Assembly (NCBI RefSeq): GCF_005405425.1
Contig: NZ_BJEA01000009.1
Coordinates: 1 to 64,000 of the forward strand
Length of the DNA stretch: 64,000 bases
Reading direction: 5' to 3'
Origin: Lactiplantibacillus modestisalitolerans
Lineage (GTDB): Bacteria; Bacillota; Bacilli; Lactobacillales; Lactobacillaceae
The translations under genes were made by a program, and so were the position numbers. Below the pieces are notes generated by a model, which saw only the letters and a program-made list of their open reading frames with translations, searched no databases and had not been told where the DNA came from. Positions 8,956-17,596 of the stretch are shown one piece after another; positions within the stretch are counted from its first letter, which is position 1, and each line of letters begins with the position of its first letter.

Positions 8956-10422
8956 TTACACTGCTTGCACCGCGGTAATGAAGCGGTTGAACGCCGCTTC
9001 GCCATCTGCGTCCCACTTGAAGACGCCGGCGTCCGCTAACACGCGGGCAAAGACTTTCCCAGTTTCCTGGTTAACAATGTCCATGACGTTGTCCGCCGTG
9101 AAGTCGTACTGACGCTTCAACTCGTCGGCCCACGGTTGGTGCATCGCTGCCATTTGATTATGCTGGCCTAAGAGATATTTTGCAACCTCTTGAAGCTCAG
9201 TTTTAAGCCGGGCGGGTAAAATTGCCCGACCCATGACTTCAATCAAGCCGATGTTTTCTTTTTTAATGTGTTGAACGTCCTGATGCGGATGGAAAATCCC
9301 GTCCGGAAATTCAGCCGACGTCTGGTTATCCCGTAACACGAGGTCCAAGACGTACTGGTCGCCGACTTTACGCGCAATTGGCGTGGTCGTGTGGTGGCGA
9401 GTTTCATCCGTATACGCCCGGACATCGACCCGTTCATCCGAATAATTTTTCCAAGTATTGTGAATCTTAACGGCCGCGTCAACTAAGGCGGTCGAATCCG
9501 TACTCGTCAAGCGAATGGTGGACATCGGCCACTTGACAATGCCCGCAGTGACGCCCGCAACGCCTAAATCAACTGGACGCGCAATCGGAGCCTTCATCAT
9601 TGGAAACTCATGGCGACCACCTTGATAATGTTCGTGGGCCAGCATTGAGCCCCCCACAATCGGTAAGTCGGCGTTACTACCAACGAAGTAGTGCGGGAAC
9701 TGTTTGACGATTTCCAACAAGTTACTGAAAGTTTGCCGGTTGATCACCATTGGCCGGTGCACTTCGTCCAAGAAAATCGAATGTTCATTAAAGTAAGCGT
9801 ACGGTGAATATTGGAAGCCCCACGTTTCGCCGCCGAGCGTCATTCGAATAATCCGGTGGTTACTCCGGGCCGGATAACCTAAGCGCCCCCGGTACCCTTC
9901 GTTTTCCATACAAAGTTGGCACAACGGATAACCGTTTTGCGGTTGGTTACGCGCCGCCGCAATCGCCTTCGGGTCCTTTTCCGGCTTGGACAAGTTGATC
10001 GTGATTTCCAGATCACCAAAATCGGTCGGCGTATCAAAAGCAACGTTCTTCGCAATCGCCCGCGTCTTGATATAATCGTTAGCGCGGCTCAGTTGGTAAA
10101 AATAGTCGGTTGCGGTTTTCGGGCTAGTTTGGTATTTATTCCAAAAAGTTTGGTTTAAAACCGATGGTAACGGCGTCACGAGGTCCATCAACTGGTCCGC
10201 TAAAATTTCGCGGGCCGACTGGTTGTCCTCGATACGACCGTTTTGAATCGCCGTGGCCACCAAGGCATCGGTCAGGCTAGTCAATTGGTCGTCGGCCGCC
10301 GCAACCGGTGTGTCGTCCCCAACTAAACCTAACACCCGGTTTTGGACGTAAATTCGGTCTAATTCCGTATATTGTGATGGTGATGCAATCACCCGTTCAA
10401 CGAATTGTTCTACCGTCGTCAT
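8956..10422 (-). CDS. galT: Galactose-1-phosphate uridylyltransferase, type 2
   Basis: 488 residues from the ATG at 10422, which follows AGGAGG; a longer frame to 10479 has no ribosome site. It swaps UMP between UDP-glucose and galactose-1-phosphate. Length and sequence fit the Firmicutes type-2 GalT, including the segment M-L-A-H-E-H-Y-Q-G-G with a His pair near residue 275 where family members carry the nucleotidyl-transfer histidine. Its start overlaps the galE stop by one base (TAATG), so translation is coupled. Confidence 0.93.
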   Translation of the reverse strand: MTTVEQFVERVIASPSQYTELDRIYVQNRVLGLVGDDTPVAAADDQLTSLTDALVATAIQNGRIEDNQSAREILADQLMDLVTPLPSVLNQTFWNKYQTSPKTATDYFYQLSRANDYIKTRAIAKNVAFDTPTDFGDLEITINLSKPEKDPKAIAAARNQPQNGYPLCQLCMENEGYRGRLGYPARSNHRIIRMTLGGETWGFQYSPYAYFNEHSIFLDEVHRPMVINRQTFSNLLEIVKQFPHYFVGSNADLPIVGGSMLAHEHYQGGRHEFPMMKAPIARPVDLGVAGVTAGIVKWPMSTIRLTSTDSTALVDAAVKIHNTWKNYSDERVDVRAYTDETRHHTTTPIARKVGDQYVLDLVLRDNQTSAEFPDGIFHPHQDVQHIKKENIGLIEVMGRAILPARLKTELQEVAKYLLGQHNQMAAMHQPWADELKRQYDFTADNVMDIVNQETGKVFARVLADAGVFKWDADGEAAFNRFITAVQAV

Positions 10423-11426
10423 TACGCTTGACCTCCTTGGTCTTCGTAACCGTGCGGATGACTTTGTTTCCAGTTCCAAGCGGTCCGAATAATTTCCTTC
10501 ACGTCGTCGTACTGGGGTTCCCAGCCGAGAACTTTGCGGGCCTTATCACTAGCCGCAATCAGGGTGCTTGGGTCACCCGCACGACGTGGTGCCATGACCG
10601 CTGGAATTGGCTTGCCAGTGACTTCACGGGCCGCGTCCAACATCTGCTTATTTGAAAAGCCGGTCGATGACCCTAAGTTGAAGGCCGCACTTGCCTGCCC
10701 CTGCTTCAAGTATTCTAAGGCTAAGATGTGCGCATCCGCCAAATCAACGACGTGCACGTAGTCGCGGACGTTGGTGCCATCCGGCGTTGGGTAATCGTCA
10801 CCAAAGATTTGTAACTGGTCGCGTTCACCAGCGGCTACTTGTAAAATGATTGGGACTAGGTGGGTTTCGGGATGGTGGTCCTCACCAATCGAACCATCGG
10901 GCTTGGCACCGGCCACGTTAAAGTAACGAAGGGCAACAAACTTAATCCCGTAAGCAACGTCGGACCAGTGCATGATCTTTTCCATTGCTAACTTGCTTTC
11001 ACCGTAAGGGTTGGTTGGCACTTGCGGGTCAGTTTCCTTGATGGGAACTTGCTTAGGTTCGCCGTAAGTTGCGGCGGTCGACGAGAAGACGATCCGTTTC
11101 ACGTCGTGCTTGGCCATGACTTCCAACAATTTCACCATGCCGGCGGTATTGTTATCAAAGTACTTCAACGGGTTTTTCATTGATTCGGGAACCACTGAAA
11201 AGGCCGCAAAGTGAATGACCCCGTCAATTTGTTCCTGATCAAACACCCCGTTCATAAAGTCCGTATCGCGGACGTCGCCTTCGTAAAAACGCGCCGCTGG
11301 ATTGACGGCTGCCCGGTGGCCGGTCACTAAATTATCCACGACGGCCACGTCGTAACCCTTTGCAACTAACCGATCAACTGCGTGGGAGCCGATGTAACCG
11401 GCGCCCCCTAAAACTAACACTGCCAT
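10422..11426 (-). CDS. galE: UDP-glucose 4-epimerase
   Basis: 334 residues, an extended short-chain dehydrogenase. The NAD-binding motif is GGAGYIGSH at the N-terminus; the catalytic Ser/Tyr/Lys are in FSSTAATYG and the PYGESK segment (about residues 124-152). It interconverts UDP-galactose and UDP-glucose, completing the Leloir pathway and supplying UDP-galactose for surface polymers. A CGGAGGGAT site precedes the ATG. The gap to galK is about 42 bp and the gene overlaps galT by one base. Confidence 0.95.
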   Translation of the reverse strand: MAVLVLGGAGYIGSHAVDRLVAKGYDVAVVDNLVTGHRAAVNPAARFYEGDVRDTDFMNGVFDQEQIDGVIHFAAFSVVPESMKNPLKYFDNNTAGMVKLLEVMAKHDVKRIVFSSTAATYGEPKQVPIKETDPQVPTNPYGESKLAMEKIMHWSDVAYGIKFVALRYFNVAGAKPDGSIGEDHHPETHLVPIILQVAAGERDQLQIFGDDYPTPDGTNVRDYVHVVDLADAHILALEYLKQGQASAAFNLGSSTGFSNKQMLDAAREVTGKPIPAVMAPRRAGDPSTLIAASDKARKVLGWEPQYDDVKEIIRTAWNWKQSHPHGYEDQGGQA

Positions 11427-11468
11427 TTAGAATCCCTCCGATTTATCAATTCTACTAAACTAATCTGA

Positions 11469-12635
11469 TTAAGCTAATTCTTGTGGACCGTCCGCAATTT
11501 CAGCGATGTAGAAACTAGCATCGTAGCCAACGGCATCGCGGTAGGCTTGGCCCACGTTGGTCTTAAAGTTTTCAACCTGGTCTTTTTGAACGATCGCGAT
11601 GGCGCACCCACCGAAACCGGCCCCGGTCATCCGCGCACCAAGTACGCCCGGTTGCTTCCAAGCGGTTTCCGCTAAGGTATCCAGTTCCAGGCCGGTCACT
11701 TCGTAATCAAAGTGCAAGGACACGTGAGACGCAGTCACGAGACTCCCGAATTCTTCAAGGTTATTAGCGGCTAAGGCCTTCGTCGCCCGAATGGCGCGTT
11801 GGTTTTCAAAGACCGCGTGCCGGGCCCGTTTAATTAAGGTTTCATCGTTGATTAAGTAAGCCGCTTCGTCAAATTGATCGTTCGTTAAGTCGCCTAACGA
11901 CTTAATATCTAACTTAGTTTGAAGCCGTTTTAAAGCTTCTTCACATTCGGAACGCCGTTCGTTGTACTTCGAGTCTTGGAGTTCGCGGCGCTTGTTGGTG
12001 TTCATGATAACGATCACGTGGTCGCCCAACTTAACGGGCGCGTAATCGTAATCCATGGTGTTGGTATCAAGCAGGATGGCTTGGTCACGCTTCCCCATCC
12101 CAACGGCAAATTGGTCCATGATGCCGGAGTTAACACCGATGTAGTTGTTTTCACACTTTTGACCCAACTTAACGAGTTCCAATTGGGAAATATCTAAGTT
12201 AAAGCCGGTTTTAAGGACGATCCCCGTTAACATTTCAATTGAAGCGGAAGATGAGAGCCCCGCACCATCTGGTAAGTTTCCGTGAACGTAAAGGTCGAAC
12301 CCGTGATCAAATTGAACCCCGGTCTTGGCTAATTCGTTCATCATCCCTTTAGGATAGTTAGTCCAGCCAGCGGCTTTTTCATAGGCCAAGTCGTTCACAT
12401 CAAAACTAACGACGCCCTGACTCGGGATGTTTGCTGAAAACATCCGAACCGTTTGGTCTTTTCGGGCTGCGTAAACCCCGTAAGTCCCGATACTAATGGC
12501 ACACGGGAAAACGTGCCCACCGTTATAATCCGTATGTTCACCAATCAAGTTGATCCGTCCTGGTGAGAAGAAAACGCGTTCTGGCTCGCGTTCAAAGACC
12601 TTCGTGAATTCTTGCTTTAAGTCGTTCGTTTGCAT
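11469..12635 (-). CDS. galK: Galactokinase
   Basis: 388 residues of the GHMP kinase family. The galactokinase signature GRINLIGEHTDYNGG is at about residues 26-40, the ATP-binding LPDGAGLSSSAS at about 120-132, and the third motif G-A-R-M-T-G-A-G-F-G-G-C near 340. It phosphorylates alpha-D-galactose with ATP. It has a strong GGAGGAG site and is first in galK-galE-galT-galR. The upstream region contains TTTTACTAAAATTTTATTAA (12671-12690), a probable GalR/LacR operator. Confidence 0.95.
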   Translation of the reverse strand: MQTNDLKQEFTKVFEREPERVFFSPGRINLIGEHTDYNGGHVFPCAISIGTYGVYAARKDQTVRMFSANIPSQGVVSFDVNDLAYEKAAGWTNYPKGMMNELAKTGVQFDHGFDLYVHGNLPDGAGLSSSASIEMLTGIVLKTGFNLDISQLELVKLGQKCENNYIGVNSGIMDQFAVGMGKRDQAILLDTNTMDYDYAPVKLGDHVIVIMNTNKRRELQDSKYNERRSECEEALKRLQTKLDIKSLGDLTNDQFDEAAYLINDETLIKRARHAVFENQRAIRATKALAANNLEEFGSLVTASHVSLHFDYEVTGLELDTLAETAWKQPGVLGARMTGAGFGGCAIAIVQKDQVENFKTNVGQAYRDAVGYDASFYIAEIADGPQELA

Positions 12636-12670
12636 GTGAAACTCCTCCGTTCAAAGTTAGTTTAAAGTTG

Positions 12671-12690
12671 TTTTACTAAAATTTTATTAA
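12671..12690. promoter_or_regulatory. Putative GalR/LacR operator upstream of galK
   Basis: TTTTACTAAAATTTTATTAA is an imperfect inverted repeat of the TTTACTAAA half-site, 36 bp before the galK start. Confidence 0.5.
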
Positions 12691-12843
12691 CTTGAATATA
12701 AGCCCAAATGTAACCGTTGTCAACCATCGCACTAAAGTTATTTTATCTAGGATGGTAGCGTTTTACAGTCGTGGCGGTGTGCGTGTTCTTTACATCCCTT
12801 TTTATTCCCAGTACCCCGCAACAATCAAACCATTTAAGTTTAA

Positions 12844-12906
12844 TTTTTACTAAAATCATATACAAATCGGCCGTTATGTTTTATCATCGTTGTGTAAGCG
12901 TTTTAT
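12844..12906. promoter_or_regulatory. Putative operator and cre site upstream of lacL
   Basis: TTTTTACTAAAATCA (12844-12858) repeats the gal operator core. TGTAAGCGTTTTAT (12893-12906) matches cre except at one base and lies 29 bp before the lacL start. Confidence 0.55.
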
Positions 12907-12934
12907 AACAATGCAATTGAAAGGAGCCACGCTC

Positions 12935-14827
12935 ATGCAAGCTAATCTCCAATGGTTAGATGATCCCGAAGTATTCCGGGTCAACCAATTACCGGCCCAC
13001 AGCGATCATCATTATTACTACGACGCTACCGAACAACAAAGCGGTCGTAGTCGATTCGTTCATTCATTAAATGGTCAGTGGCACTTTAACTTTGCCACCA
13101 ATCCGGCCGACCGTCCGCTGGACTTTTTCCAGCCGGAAGCCGATCTGAGCAACTTCGACACGATTACCGTTCCGGGCCACATTGAGCTCGCCGGTTACGC
13201 GCAAGTTCAATACATCAATACCCTCTATCCGTGGGAAGGCCACCAATATCGGCGGCCCGCCTACACGCTCAATCAGGATAAATTAGCCGTCGGCGTTTTC
13301 AGTCAGGCGGCGGACAACTCCGTGGGGTCGTACGTTAAACACTTTGACCTCCCGGCAGCCTTTTTAAATCAGCGGGTCCACGTTCAATTCCAAGGCGTTG
13401 AGGAAGCCCTCTACGTTTGGCTGAACGGTCATTTTTTGGGCTACGCTGAGGATAGTTTCACCCCATCCGAATTCGACTTAACACCCTACGTGCAAGCAAC
13501 CGGCAACGTTTTAGCGGTTCGAGTCTACAAGCGCAGTAGCGCAGCCTTCATCGAAGACCAGGACATGTTCCGCTTCTCAGGGATTTTCCGCGACGTCAAC
13601 TTACTCGCCCTACCAGCGGTGCACGTTGACGACCTGGATTTAAAACCAACCGTTAACGCGGACTTTCAAGGGGGCGTTTTAAACGTCACGACCAGGTTAA
13701 GTGGGTCGCAACTCACCGGCGCCACCCTCCACTTATGCGTTACTGACGACGCCGGCACCGAAATTGCCGAACAAACGCAAGCCGCACAAACCACCGTGAC
13801 CTTTGAACCGTTGCGGTTCGACGAAGTTCACCTATGGTCTCCGGATCAACCGACCCTGTACCAAGTAACGATTGACGTGCTAGATTCGCAGGGCAACCGC
13901 CTCGAAGTCGTTCCGTACCAATTCGGCTTCCGCAAAGTGGAACTGCGCGCCGACCACGTCATCTACGTCAACAATCAGCGCCTGATTATCAACGGCGTTA
14001 ACCGCCACGAATGGAACGCGCGCACCGGCCGGGTCATCACCATGGCGGACATGCAAGCCGACATCCAGACGATGAAGGCCCACAACATCAACGCCGACCG
14101 GACCTGCCACTATCCCGACCAATTACCGTGGTACCAGTTGTGCGACCAAGCCGGCATCTACCTGATGGCCGAAAACAACTTGGAATCCCACGGAACCTGG
14201 CAAAAATCGGGCGCCATCGAACCGTCTGATAACGTCCCCGGGGACAACCCCCACTGGTTGGAAGCCGTCGTGGACCGCGCCCGGAGTAACTACCAATGGT
14301 TCAAAAACCATCCGGCCATTATTTTTTGGTCACTCGGTAACGAATCCTACGCCGGTGAAGACATTGCCGCGATGCAAGCCTACTACAAGCGCCACGACGA
14401 CTCCCGCCTCGTGCATTATGAGGGGGTCGTGCACACGCCAAACTTGCGTGACCGCATTTCCGACGTTGAATCCCGGATGTATGAAAAGCCGGCCAACATT
14501 GTCGCTTACTTAGAAAGCAATCCGGACAAGCCGTTTTTAAACTGCGAATACATGCACGACATGGGGAACTCACTCGGCGGAATGAAGTCGTATAGCGACC
14601 TCCTCGACCGTTACCCAATGTATCAAGGCGGTTTTATCTGGGACTTCATCGACCAGGCCCTTTACGTGCACGACCCCGTCACCGATCAGGACGTGTTACG
14701 TTACGGTGGCGATTTCGACGATCGGCATTCAGACTACGAATTTTCGGGCGACGGCCTGCTCTTTGCGGACCGGACACCGAAACCAGCACTTCAGGAGGTG
14801 AAATACTACTATGGCTTACAACACTAA
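12935..14827 (+). CDS. lacL: Beta-galactosidase large subunit, GH2
   Basis: 630 residues from the ATG at 12935, with AAAGGAG placed upstream; a frame open from 12890 lacks a site. It contains the GH2 sugar-binding and immunoglobulin-like domains (about 1-330) and the TIM barrel. The acid/base Glu is in [12 protein letters not shown] (residue 470) and the nucleophile in [14 protein letters not shown] (residue 538). It lacks the C-terminal domains of LacZ, which LacM supplies, so the enzyme is a LacL-LacM heteromer in the cytosol. The stop overlaps lacM by 17 bp. Confidence 0.95.
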   Translation: MQANLQWLDDPEVFRVNQLPAHSDHHYYYDATEQQSGRSRFVHSLNGQWHFNFATNPADRPLDFFQPEADLSNFDTITVPGHIELAGYAQVQYINTLYPWEGHQYRRPAYTLNQDKLAVGVFSQAADNSVGSYVKHFDLPAAFLNQRVHVQFQGVEEALYVWLNGHFLGYAEDSFTPSEFDLTPYVQATGNVLAVRVYKRSSAAFIEDQDMFRFSGIFRDVNLLALPAVHVDDLDLKPTVNADFQGGVLNVTTRLSGSQLTGATLHLCVTDDAGTEIAEQTQAAQTTVTFEPLRFDEVHLWSPDQPTLYQVTIDVLDSQGNRLEVVPYQFGFRKVELRADHVIYVNNQRLIINGVNRHEWNARTGRVITMADMQADIQTMKAHNINADRTCHYPDQLPWYQLCDQAGIYLMAENNLESHGTWQKSGAIEPSDNVPGDNPHWLEAVVDRARSNYQWFKNHPAIIFWSLGNESYAGEDIAAMQAYYKRHDDSRLVHYEGVVHTPNLRDRISDVESRMYEKPANIVAYLESNPDKPFLNCEYMHDMGNSLGGMKSYSDLLDRYPMYQGGFIWDFIDQALYVHDPVTDQDVLRYGGDFDDRHSDYEFSGDGLLFADRTPKPALQEVKYYYGLQH

Positions 14828-15773
14828 TCAATTAAAGGTCGTTTATGGCGATGCCAGTCTTGGATTGGGCGGTGCCGATTTCCACTACCTTTTTAGTTAC
14901 GAACGGGGCGGACTTGAATCGCTCGTGATCGACGGTAAAGAGTGGCTGTACCGCGTTCCAATGCCAACCTTCTGGCGGGCCACGACCGATAACGACCGTG
15001 GGAATAATTTTTCCGTGAAGGCCGCGCAGTGGTACGCAGCCGACCGCTTCACGACTTGTCAAGGCGTGCAATTACGCGTTGATGACCACCACTTTGACGA
15101 ATTACCGGTGGCCCCCCTTAATAATCAGTTTTCGGACCACGAAACGGCGACCACGGTGACGATTACGTTCCAATACGTTACCAGTACCGTACCAAGTACG
15201 ACCGTTGACGTTAGTTATACCGTGACTGCGGACGGCAACATTAAGGTGACCGTCCATTACGTTGGTCAGGATAACTTGCCTGAATTACCCGCGTTGGGGT
15301 TCCGGTTCATCATGCCGACGACCGCAACTGGCTTTGACTACGAAGGTTTGTCGGGTGAGACGTACCCTGATCGAATGGCGGGAGCGACGCACGGGCAGTT
15401 CCACGTGGATAGTTTGCCGGTGACGCCGTACTTGGTGCCACAGGATTGTGGTATGCACATGCAAACGAAGTGGTTGACGGTGACGCGGAATCTGACCCAG
15501 AATAATGCGGACCGTGACCAGACGCCGTTCAGTTTGCGCGTTGAACAGTCGGGCCAGCCGTTCAACTTTAGTTGCTTGCCATATACGGCGGAAGAGCTGG
15601 AAAACGCGACTCATATGGAGGAATTGCCGTTGGCGCGGCGCACGGTTTTGACGATTTATGGTGCGGTGCGTGGCGTTGGTGGTATTGATAGCTGGGGCAG
15701 TGATGTCGAGCCGGCGTATCGGATTCAGGCGGACCAGGCGAGGACGTTTGGATTTTGGCTCAAAAGAGTGTGA
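14811..15773 (+). CDS. lacM: Beta-galactosidase small subunit, GH2
   Basis: 320 residues matching the C-terminal beta-sandwich of LacZ (domain 5), with the characteristic [10 protein letters not shown] near residue 60 that completes the active site of the large subunit. Its AGGAGGTGAAATACT site lies inside the lacL 3' end, giving coupled translation and a matched subunit ratio. The last codons, AGA-GTG-TGA, coincide with the first bases of a family A repeat, so the C-terminal Arg-Val may come from that element. Confidence 0.95.
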   Translation: MAYNTNQLKVVYGDASLGLGGADFHYLFSYERGGLESLVIDGKEWLYRVPMPTFWRATTDNDRGNNFSVKAAQWYAADRFTTCQGVQLRVDDHHFDELPVAPLNNQFSDHETATTVTITFQYVTSTVPSTTVDVSYTVTADGNIKVTVHYVGQDNLPELPALGFRFIMPTTATGFDYEGLSGETYPDRMAGATHGQFHVDSLPVTPYLVPQDCGMHMQTKWLTVTRNLTQNNADRDQTPFSLRVEQSGQPFNFSCLPYTAEELENATHMEELPLARRTVLTIYGAVRGVGGIDSWGSDVEPAYRIQADQARTFGFWLKRV

Positions 15774-15890
15774 AACCAAGCGGGTTGACCTTGAGCATTG
15801 CCTAGCTAAGATGTTATTGCCCGGGTTTGGCAATGATGGCTTAGCGTAGCAAGCGCAGAGGTCAGCTTGGTTGAACACGTTTCCACTATA
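15765..15890 (+). repeat. Family A long-hairpin repeat, complete copy
   Basis: Starts AGAGTGTGA over the lacM stop and ends ACACGTTTCCACTATA. Paired arms from the base up are GTGT/ACAC, AACCAAGC/GCTTGGTT, TGACC/GGTCA, GCTAAG/CTTAGC and ATTGCC/GGCAAT, with small internal loops. Confidence 0.8.
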
Positions 15891-15894
15891 TTGC

Positions 15895-15985
15895 AGAGAA
15901 GTGCCGAGCTAAGCAGTTATCGCGGGGCTTGCGATGGCTGCTTAGCGTAGCAAGCGCAGAGGCCAGCTTGGTTGAACACGTTTTA
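15895..15985 (+). repeat. Family A repeat, partial copy lacking most of the left arm
   Basis: Keeps the apical stem AAGCAG-tt-ATCGC / GCGAT-gg-CTGCTT and the whole right arm (GTAGCAAGCGCAGAGG, AGCTTGGTTGAACACG), but the left arm is reduced to a few bases, so the basal stem cannot form alone. Confidence 0.7.
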
Positions 15986-15987
15986 CA

Positions 15988-16115
15988 AGAGTGCAAACTC
16001 CAGACGGGTTGGTCTGAGGATTAGCCTAACAAGGCGCTGGATGCGGTTTAGGCATCTAGCGCCTTGTGTAGCTAACCGCAGGGCCAGTCTGGCGTGAGCA
16101 CGTTTCCGCTATATC
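15988..16115 (+). repeat. Family A repeat, divergent complete copy
   Basis: Starts AGAGTGC. Arms are GTGC/GCAC, CCAGAC/GTCTGG, CTG/CAG, TTAGC/GCTAA, ACAAGGCGCT/AGCGCCTTGT and ATGC/GCAT. Nearly every stem differs in sequence from the copy at 15765 but occupies the same place. Ends CACGTTTCCGCTATAT. Confidence 0.78.
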
Positions 16116-16134
16116 GTAGAAAAATAACAACCCA

Positions 16135-16176
16135 AAAAGGACGCGATCCGGATCAAATTCCGGGTCGCGCCCTTTT
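16135..16176. terminator. Bidirectional terminator, lacM / galM
   Basis: AAAAGG-GCGATCCGG and CCGGGTCGC-CCTTTT pair around AATTC-like loop bases, between convergent genes. Confidence 0.8.
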
Positions 16177-16188
16177 CATTCACTTAAC

Positions 16189-17220
16189 TTACTTATCTAA
16201 TCGTTCGTACTGGTAACCAATCGTATACGTCCGGGGTTCGTCTGGCCGCAGTGCAATGTCGCCAAAACCAGCGTGGTTAATCGCATCCGGGAGCGTTTGG
16301 GCCTCGGTTGCCAACGCGACGTAATGGTGCGCCGCCTGCTTAGCATTATCAAACGGATTAGCCGTATAGATCACCAGGCCGTTGCGGTCCGAGTACAACT
16401 TAATCTGCCGCTTCCCCGCCGTATCACCAAGCGTTGCAATTGGGGCAGTTGCGCTTGGCGTCACTTCATACGCATCGTCAAATTCAATGCCGCCCGTAGT
16501 CTGCTTCAAGTCCGCTAACGCCTGCGTTACGGGGCGGGCCTGGTTGAAATCGTAGGCCGTTTGCGCCACCGCGACTTTTTCACCGGTTGGGACCTTTTCC
16601 CCGTCAAATGCAAGGTGCTGCTGACTGTTGATTTGGAGCCATTGTTGGTCCAAACTCGTCCGGTCCGCGGTCGTGTTCCAGTAAACGTGGTTGGTCGGGT
16701 TAAAGAGCGTCGCCGCGTCGGTATCACCCTTAAAACTGATGGTGACCCGGTCGTTTTCGTCCAACGTAAAGGTAATGGTGACGTCTAAGTTACCCGGATA
16801 CTGGTCAAGCTCACTCGGCACGTGCTTGGTCAACGTGACGCTCGCCGTTGTGGCGGTGGTACTGAGTTGGCCGTCAAAGTTCAACGTGTTGAAGCCGTGG
16901 GCGCCGCCGTGTAGCGAATGCCCCTTTTCGTTCATATCAACGTGGTACGTTTGACCGTCCAAGTCAAACTGAGCGCCGCCAATTCGGCCGGCAACCCGCC
17001 CGACTGATTGACACAAGCAATAGCCGACCAGTTGATAATCTTCAATGCTGTCCAAGCCCCAAACGAGTGGTTGTTCGACCCCGTCTTCCACCACAACGAA
17101 TTCCTGCCAAGTGGCCGCATAACTTAACACCGAAACCCGCGTTTGGTGATCGTTAATCAGCGTAAAGCGGGTCACTGGTTCACCGTTAATTTGCCCAAAA
17201 GCCGTTTGTTTTGTTTTCAA
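16189..17220 (-). CDS. galM: Aldose 1-epimerase (galactose mutarotase)
   Basis: 343 residues from a TTG start at 17220. GGAGG lies nine bases before that TTG, while the upstream ATG at 17253 has no ribosome site and falls inside a cre site. The beta-supersandwich pattern of GalM is clear: G-A-Q-F-D-L-D-G, L-H-G-G-x-H-G-F-N with a catalytic His pair region, N-P-T-N-H-V-Y-W-N near 165, and a late conserved Glu in the E-A-Q-T-L-P-D-A segment. It converts beta- to alpha-D-galactose for GalK. It converges on lacLM and is transcribed toward it. Confidence 0.92.
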   Translation of the reverse strand: MKTKQTAFGQINGEPVTRFTLINDHQTRVSVLSYAATWQEFVVVEDGVEQPLVWGLDSIEDYQLVGYCLCQSVGRVAGRIGGAQFDLDGQTYHVDMNEKGHSLHGGAHGFNTLNFDGQLSTTATTASVTLTKHVPSELDQYPGNLDVTITFTLDENDRVTISFKGDTDAATLFNPTNHVYWNTTADRTSLDQQWLQINSQQHLAFDGEKVPTGEKVAVAQTAYDFNQARPVTQALADLKQTTGGIEFDDAYEVTPSATAPIATLGDTAGKRQIKLYSDRNGLVIYTANPFDNAKQAAHHYVALATEAQTLPDAINHAGFGDIALRPDEPRTYTIGYQYERLDK

Positions 17221-17237
17221 AATCAGATGCCTCCATA

Positions 17238-17299
17238 TGTAAAGCGTTTTCATTTAGTATACCAGAAATTCACTTTAACGTAAAAAGTTTACTAAAACC
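17238..17299 (-). promoter_or_regulatory. cre site and putative gal operator upstream of galM
   Basis: On the minus strand TGAAAACGCTTTACA (17238-17252) is a near-consensus cre 18 bp before the TTG start. AGTTTACTAAAACC (about 17286-17299) carries the TTTACTAAA core seen before galK and lacL. Confidence 0.6.
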
Positions 17300-17596
17300 G
17301 CACCCGCGCGTGAAACGGCCCTAACCTGATGTAATTCGGACGTTCACTTTAATTGACAAGAATTGCTCCTAATCGGAGCGGCTGCGATTTAGCTCAAACC
17401 GCGTGTAATTCCCTTTATTACTGACGCTGGCTAACAAAACCTTTATCGTTTTAATAATTTTATTTATATAGATAAATAATGTACGGCGCATTAAATTATG
17501 AAATTTATCATTAATAAGGTATATTAACTATACGAGCTAGTAATTATTCAAGTATTTATTTTCTAATCAACACCGTTCAATAAAGGGGGATGCACC
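17254..17596. other. 343-bp divergent intergenic region, galM / adhesin
   Basis: Holds the galM promoter sites at its left end, then an AT-rich stretch (17450-17580) that should contain the adhesin promoter. No gene or clear hairpin is visible. Confidence 0.5.

Noticed and set aside
10423-10479. Longer GalT starting inside galE
   Set aside because: The internal ATG at 10422 has AGGAGG; the extension is only the galE 3' end read in another frame.
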